Shown: positions 59,871 through 64,000 of the stretch, piece by piece
Numbering within the stretch: position 1 is the stretch's first letter
Layout: every line of letters starts with the position of its first letter
Assembly: GCA_015680905.1 (NCBI GenBank)
Contig: CM027377.1
Location: 6,844,501 to 6,908,500 of the forward strand
Source: Coptis chinensis
Taxonomy: Eukaryota > Streptophyta > Magnoliopsida > Ranunculales > Ranunculaceae
DNA: 64,000 bases
Reading direction: 5' to 3'
Made by a program: the position numbers and the translations under genes
Notes under the pieces: model-generated
What the model was told of the DNA's origin: nothing
The model's input: only the letters and a program-made list of their open reading frames with translations
The model's database searches: none

Positions 59871-61270
59871 ATGAATTCTGATAGTGATAATGATTATGAT
59901 TCTGATTTCCAGAGAAGACGACGTATTGAAAGACACTTCATGCATGAACAAGAAGTGTTGACAGCAGCTGCACTCGTAATTCAAATAAATCTTGTTACAG
60001 CAGCTCATATCATTGAAAACTCTAATCAACCAACTCTCCGTATTGGGTCTGTCCCAAGACGCGCTTATAGGAACCGTAATAGGGCAACGAGAAATGCTCT
60101 CTTAAAGGCCGATTATTTCGGTGTCAATCCCACATATGATGAAGTTTTATTTCGGAAGCGCAACAGAATGAGCAGTCACCTATTTTCGAGGATTAGGAGT
60201 GGCCTTAAGGAACATAGTGATTTCTGGATGAAGAAATATGATGCAGCCAATAAACCCGGTTTGTCGTCACGCGGCAAAATAATGTGTGCGTTGCAAATGC
60301 TAGCAAACGGAAGCCCAGCTGATTCAATGGATCAGTATTTTCGTATTGTGCAGTCAACAACACTCTCTTTTGTTAAAATATTTTGCAAACATGTGGTGGA
60401 GAGATTTGGTGCACAATATCTGAGATCTCCAAATGAAGAAGACATTGCCAGATTACTCCGTGTTGTTGAGTTAAGAGGTTTTCCTGGCATGCTTGGCAGT
60501 CTAGACTGTATGCATTGGACGTGGCAAGCATGTCCAATGGAATGGGCAGGACAATATACTGGACGACATGGATCAGCAACTCTTGTACTCGAGGCAGTTG
60601 CTTATTTCGACATGTGGATATGGCATGCTTACTTCGGTTTACCAGGTACTAATAATGATGTTAATGTTTTGTGGCGCTCTAATCTTTTTCACAAACTAAC
60701 ATTAGGTTTAACCCTCCGCAAACTATTCTCTCATGGGTAAGGACTATACCGGTCGGTTATTACTTGGGTGACGGTATATATCCTCGATTTGTCTACACTA
60801 GTGAGTGAAGCTTTTTAAAAAGGAATTCTAAATCAAGAAGAGATAAATTTTTATCTGATGCAAGAATCTTATAGAAAAGACGTTGAACGAAAGCATTTGG
60901 AGTTCTTCAATCTCGCTTTTGCAATTGTTAGAGGCAAAGCTCGCTTGTGGGACAAAGATGTGCTCCATGATGTTATGTCGGTGCATTATTTTGCATAACA
61001 TGATTGTTGAGGAAGAACGACCACTATACCAAAACAGGATATTTTGCCAAAACCTTACTAAATTTTTATGGAGACTCGAACCTATTATTAACCATGATTA
61101 CTTTGAAAATCCTAATATAGCAGAAATTGTTCCCCGACCGAAACCCCAATTCAAATGAATTTCGGCAGAGTCTTTAACGCTGCGTGGCATATGTGCATAA
61201 TAGGCACGAGCATGTGGAATTAGAGCAGCGTCTGATTAACCATTTATGGGAATGGCGTGATCAGAATTAA
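59871..61270 (+). pseudogene. Harbinger (HARBI1-like) DDE transposase, broken
   Basis: Catalyses cut-and-paste transposition into TTA/TAA sites. The ATG at 59871 begins a 289-codon open frame: an acidic N-terminus, then FRKRNRMSSHLFSRIRSGL, GKIMCALQMLANGSPADSMD, the first Asp in GFPGMLGSLDCMHW and the second Asp in GLPGTNNDVNVL. The frame stops at 60738-60740. One base over it continues with VGYYLGDGIYPRFVYTSE, and after more slips with RKDVER (the third acidic residue) and ARLWDKDVLHDVM. The last open part is HDYFENPNIAEIV, ending in LINHLWEWRDQN and a stop at 61268-61270. At least four frame breaks make it inactive, although the three DDE residues are all still present. Confidence 0.8.
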
Positions 61271-62937
61271 GATGTTTTTATGTTGTGCATTTCTTATATG
61301 TTCCCAGTGTATGTTTACTCGTGCGTTTACTCGTGTACGTTTACTCGTGCATTTATGGGATGATACCACTTTGAACTAATCGTCCTTCGTGAAAAATCAC
61401 AGGCCTTAGAAGCTTGGTCATAGGAATTGGCTCGCATTTGGTTCCCGGTACAATGTAAGCTTCCTATAGTAGGCACACTCCAGTGAGATGACAAATCAAA
61501 AATACATGCCCTCTAACAGTAGATAAGGAACTACATATAATATTTCATTTTTTTTTTTTTGGAAAAGAATGCCTTTAACTTCCCTGTCTTTCCGAAGTCC
61601 CTAGAAATAAGAATTCAGATTATCTACACTAAGTAAGCCGTGTTTTATCACTTTTATGTACTAGACTAGGTACAAATACAATCATTGTGTTTTTGGCAGT
61701 GTGTTTTTGGAGTTACAATATCAATATGTTCTATAGTCTGATTGATACTTGACATGGTATGATTTGAATGATAATGCCATTGTATTAATCTTTGCTTGTA
61801 AATGCTAGATTAAGAAACTTTTCAAACAGAAAAAATAGTGTGTAAAACTTTGTGTTCAGACTTCAGAATTCGTGTTCTTAACTTCTACTGGTATCGATCA
61901 TTTTTAACTTCTACATGTTATTTATAATGGAACATACAACAACGTGCAGCACTAAAACAATTGGCAAACTCAACTGACAAAATTCAATATAAATTAGTAC
62001 AGAGTTAGAACAGTCCATATTACCACCAAATGCCGCCCCTGGACCCCTTGGTAAACATTCATTCCCCCCCTTACATAAAAACTCAGTTCAAAAAATTCTG
62101 ATTCAGAGTCCTAAAGAAATAGTATAAGATACGCTTTCTGAGAGACATATAAGATTTACTTTCAATACAAAATAGAAGTAAATAGATAGAAGGAAAGATA
62201 TGAGACCCGATAAGGACATGGAATTTTTTCAGAAGACGTTAAAGACCTAATGAATTAACCCCTGTTAAAGCTCTACTTCACCACATTCTACATCAACCCA
62301 CATAAGCTGACAATTGTACCGCTTGGAAGGTCTACCAGATGCATTTTGACGGCCTCGAGAAAAGGCTTAATGTCGAACTCTGCATCCCCCATTTTGTCAT
62401 CCATGCTGAAAGTGTCTTTGTCGTTTGCAAGCATACCAAAGCCATTAAACTAACCATCTTCACAATACGAACAATATACTGGTGTTTAAACTACAGAAAT
62501 CAAAGGCTATGCAAATTTAAAATTTTTATGAATTCTACAGAAACAATTCAGATAGCCAAATGAGTTGGGCCATTTCATGGGTAACAAGACGAAGCATGGC
62601 AATGATGGTAATAGTGGTGTTTGTGATGTAACTGCTCAAAGGGTCTTCACATGTGGGACCTAAACCCCCAGGGATCCCCACTTAGATACTTATCCCATAA
62701 GCAAATATCTTTGACTCTCAGTGATCAAATTGATTCTATTATATCAAAGTAATCAAAGGTTCTATCTCAGACTCTCAGTGATCAAATTTTTCTGACACCA
62801 TTATAGAACTAACAGTAATGTTTCTTAGCAAACCAACTTATATAAAAGGATGGGAAAATTTTCTTTAGTTGTTGTATCAGAGATTGAAGACAATAAATAC
62901 CAAGTAGATAGGATGGCTTACAAGCTTGACTGGAATA
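61271..62937. other. spacer without recognisable gene
   Basis: AT-rich DNA with a short repeat of gtgcgtttactcgtg/gtacgtttactcgtg near 61319-61350. The ORFs are short and give no domain. Confidence 0.4.
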
Positions 62938-63970
62938 CTAATAGAAACCATAACTGCTATTTCCTTCTCCCTGTGAGCTCGAGTAACACATGGATGGATC
63001 AGTTGATTCACCCGCAAAATGAGGGACATATACATCCTCCCTTGAGATAGATGGCCGAGTCTGAACTTGTGGGGTGGTCATATGAGGCGCAACTACTTCA
63101 GGGTATTCAGAATATGAAATGTCATGACGATTCAATTCTTGACGAGCATATTCTAATATATCATCCTTACTATGGTGCAACCCACTATTCATTTTGCAAA
63201 TAAAACTAGCCATAGAAGCCGTGGCATGCATATAGTCCTCTAACATCGTCTTCAACTGTGCCTAAATTTATACCATAATTAAATAAATTAAATGTTTATA
63301 CAAAAAATAAAATAAAATAAGCTATTTAATTTACTTACTGGTGTCAAGTTGGCATCAATAGGGAGATGTGGCACCAAATCTTTGTCAATTAGTGGAACAC
63401 GTAAATTAAAGATTTCACCATTACGACAAGTAATAGGGATAACCCAATTAGCTTCAGGAGTAACAATTGCCTCAACTTGTGACAATGGAGGATATGATGA
63501 GCGATTAAGGGTTGCCCCCATCGGCTGTGAGATACCTACATCCTCTTTAAGACCAGATGCACCAACAAAGTCCACATTCACACCTCTATAAGTTGGGGGT
63601 AGAAGCATCCCCACTGAGACACGAGCCCAATAGTCAGTGTATTGCGCGCTCACTAACCCGCCTAATCAAGGCATCAACGAAATGCCGCCCATGTTGTACC
63701 ATTGGAGCAATATATCACCGCATCCGTTAAGATTCATATGCGAAGGGGATCACAAGGAACCTGAAGGAACGCTAGTGACTTGGCTTAATGACAACGCTCT
63801 CCTAAATACCAAACATTTACTAACGGTCCAAACAAGATGCATCGCCCGACTAGTCAACTCTAATGCTTTCGAACATATGGATGATTTACGCATTATGCAT
63901 GTGGAATCTACCCATGGTAGCCATACAATAGAACTCCGAAAGTACGAGACTCTATCTCTTTGTCGCTTAG
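62938..63970 (-). pseudogene. unidentified plant protein, 3' part, at least two exons, upstream stops
   Basis: Two exons fit well: 63653-63339 (DYWARVSVGMLLPPTYRGVN, PEANWVIPITCRNGEIFNLR) with donor CCA|GTAAGT, and 63261-62938 (AQLKTMLEDYMHATASMASF) after acceptor TTTAG|GCA, in matching phase, to the stop at 62938-62940. Upstream the same frame continues protein-like toward the window end (VSYFRSSIVWLPW, KCLVFRRALSLSQ) but carries TGA stops near 63666 and 63746. Another frame at 63660-63700 reads HGRHFVDALIRRVSERA, suggesting a frameshift just before DYWARV. I do not recognise the family; a transposon-associated domain such as a plant mobile domain is possible but unproven. The gene runs on beyond 64000. 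Confidence 0.4.
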
Positions 63971-64000
63971 ACTTAGATTACAATGGGCTTTCACCGCAAC

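Larger units (their letters stand above)
57752..61270. mobile_element. PIF/Harbinger element with two divergent, decayed ORFs
   Basis: The left end ggctaagtccaatggtgcgg follows TTA (57749-57751). The subterminal region 57890-58055 has repeated cgccatt/aatggcg palindromes. ORF1 (Myb/trihelix-like, minus, 58325-59372) and ORF2 (DDE transposase, plus, 59871-61270) point away from each other, the usual Harbinger/Pong pair. The right terminal repeat (expected ccattggacttagcc) was not found, so the right edge is set at the end of ORF2. Confidence 0.7.

Noticed and set aside
1..64000. CRISPR arrays, rRNA, bacterial operons, viral integrants
   Set aside because: None seen; all repeats are transposon-related or simple repeats and all genes are of plant or retroelement type.

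Overview
This is nuclear DNA of a flowering plant, most likely a eudicot. It has split genes with GT/AG introns, pyrimidine-rich leaders, AT-rich spacers, and plant gene families: a GDSL esterase, a root meristem growth factor (RGF/GLV/CLEL) peptide precursor, an ABHD17-like hydrolase, a strictosidine-synthase-like protein and an EF-hand/TPR protein. Most of the window is transposable elements in several nested layers. The species cannot be named from sequence alone.

Layout. 0-7.2 kb: the 3' part of a LINE-like gene (minus), a short LTR remnant split by a Harbinger MITE, and a multi-exon RGF/GLV gene (minus, 3.8-5.5 kb) with two different peptide modules. 7.2-11.2 kb: a hAT MITE, then a LINE RNase H fragment split by a large foldback element. 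A MITE sits in the foldback loop. Its right arm holds a 1.53 kb Mutator-type element (9-bp TSD, about 190-bp TIRs) that carries a broken cyclophilin gene with its own promoter: a Pack-MULE. 12.3-16.8 kb: a decayed Copia element lacking its 5' LTR. 18.0-20.5 kb: an intact five-exon GDSL esterase. 20.6-38.7 kb: a Copia element (TSD ggaac) interrupted by a 12.36 kb Ty3/Gypsy Tat-type element (TSD ctcaa). 41.5-44.6 kb: an ABHD17-like hydrolase with a decapeptide-repeat tail. 46-48 kb: a strictosidine-synthase-like pseudogene split by a 1 kb hAT element. 48.2-57.2 kb: a Helitron of about 9 kb carrying a captured TPR gene. 57.7-61.3 kb: a two-ORF PIF/Harbinger element with both ORFs decayed. 62.9 kb to the end: an unidentified, broken minus-strand gene.

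Only the GDSL esterase looks intact as given. The hydrolase and the RGF gene are nearly intact but carry single-base frameshifts that could be sequence errors. The strongest unusual observations are the Pack-MULE that duplicated a whole cyclophilin gene, the gene-carrying Helitron, the RGF locus whose one secretory exon can join in phase to either of two peptide-coding exon sets, and the Gypsy element whose near-identical LTRs contrast with a shattered, GCG-rich interior. All similarity statements come from recognising motifs by eye; no database search was run.
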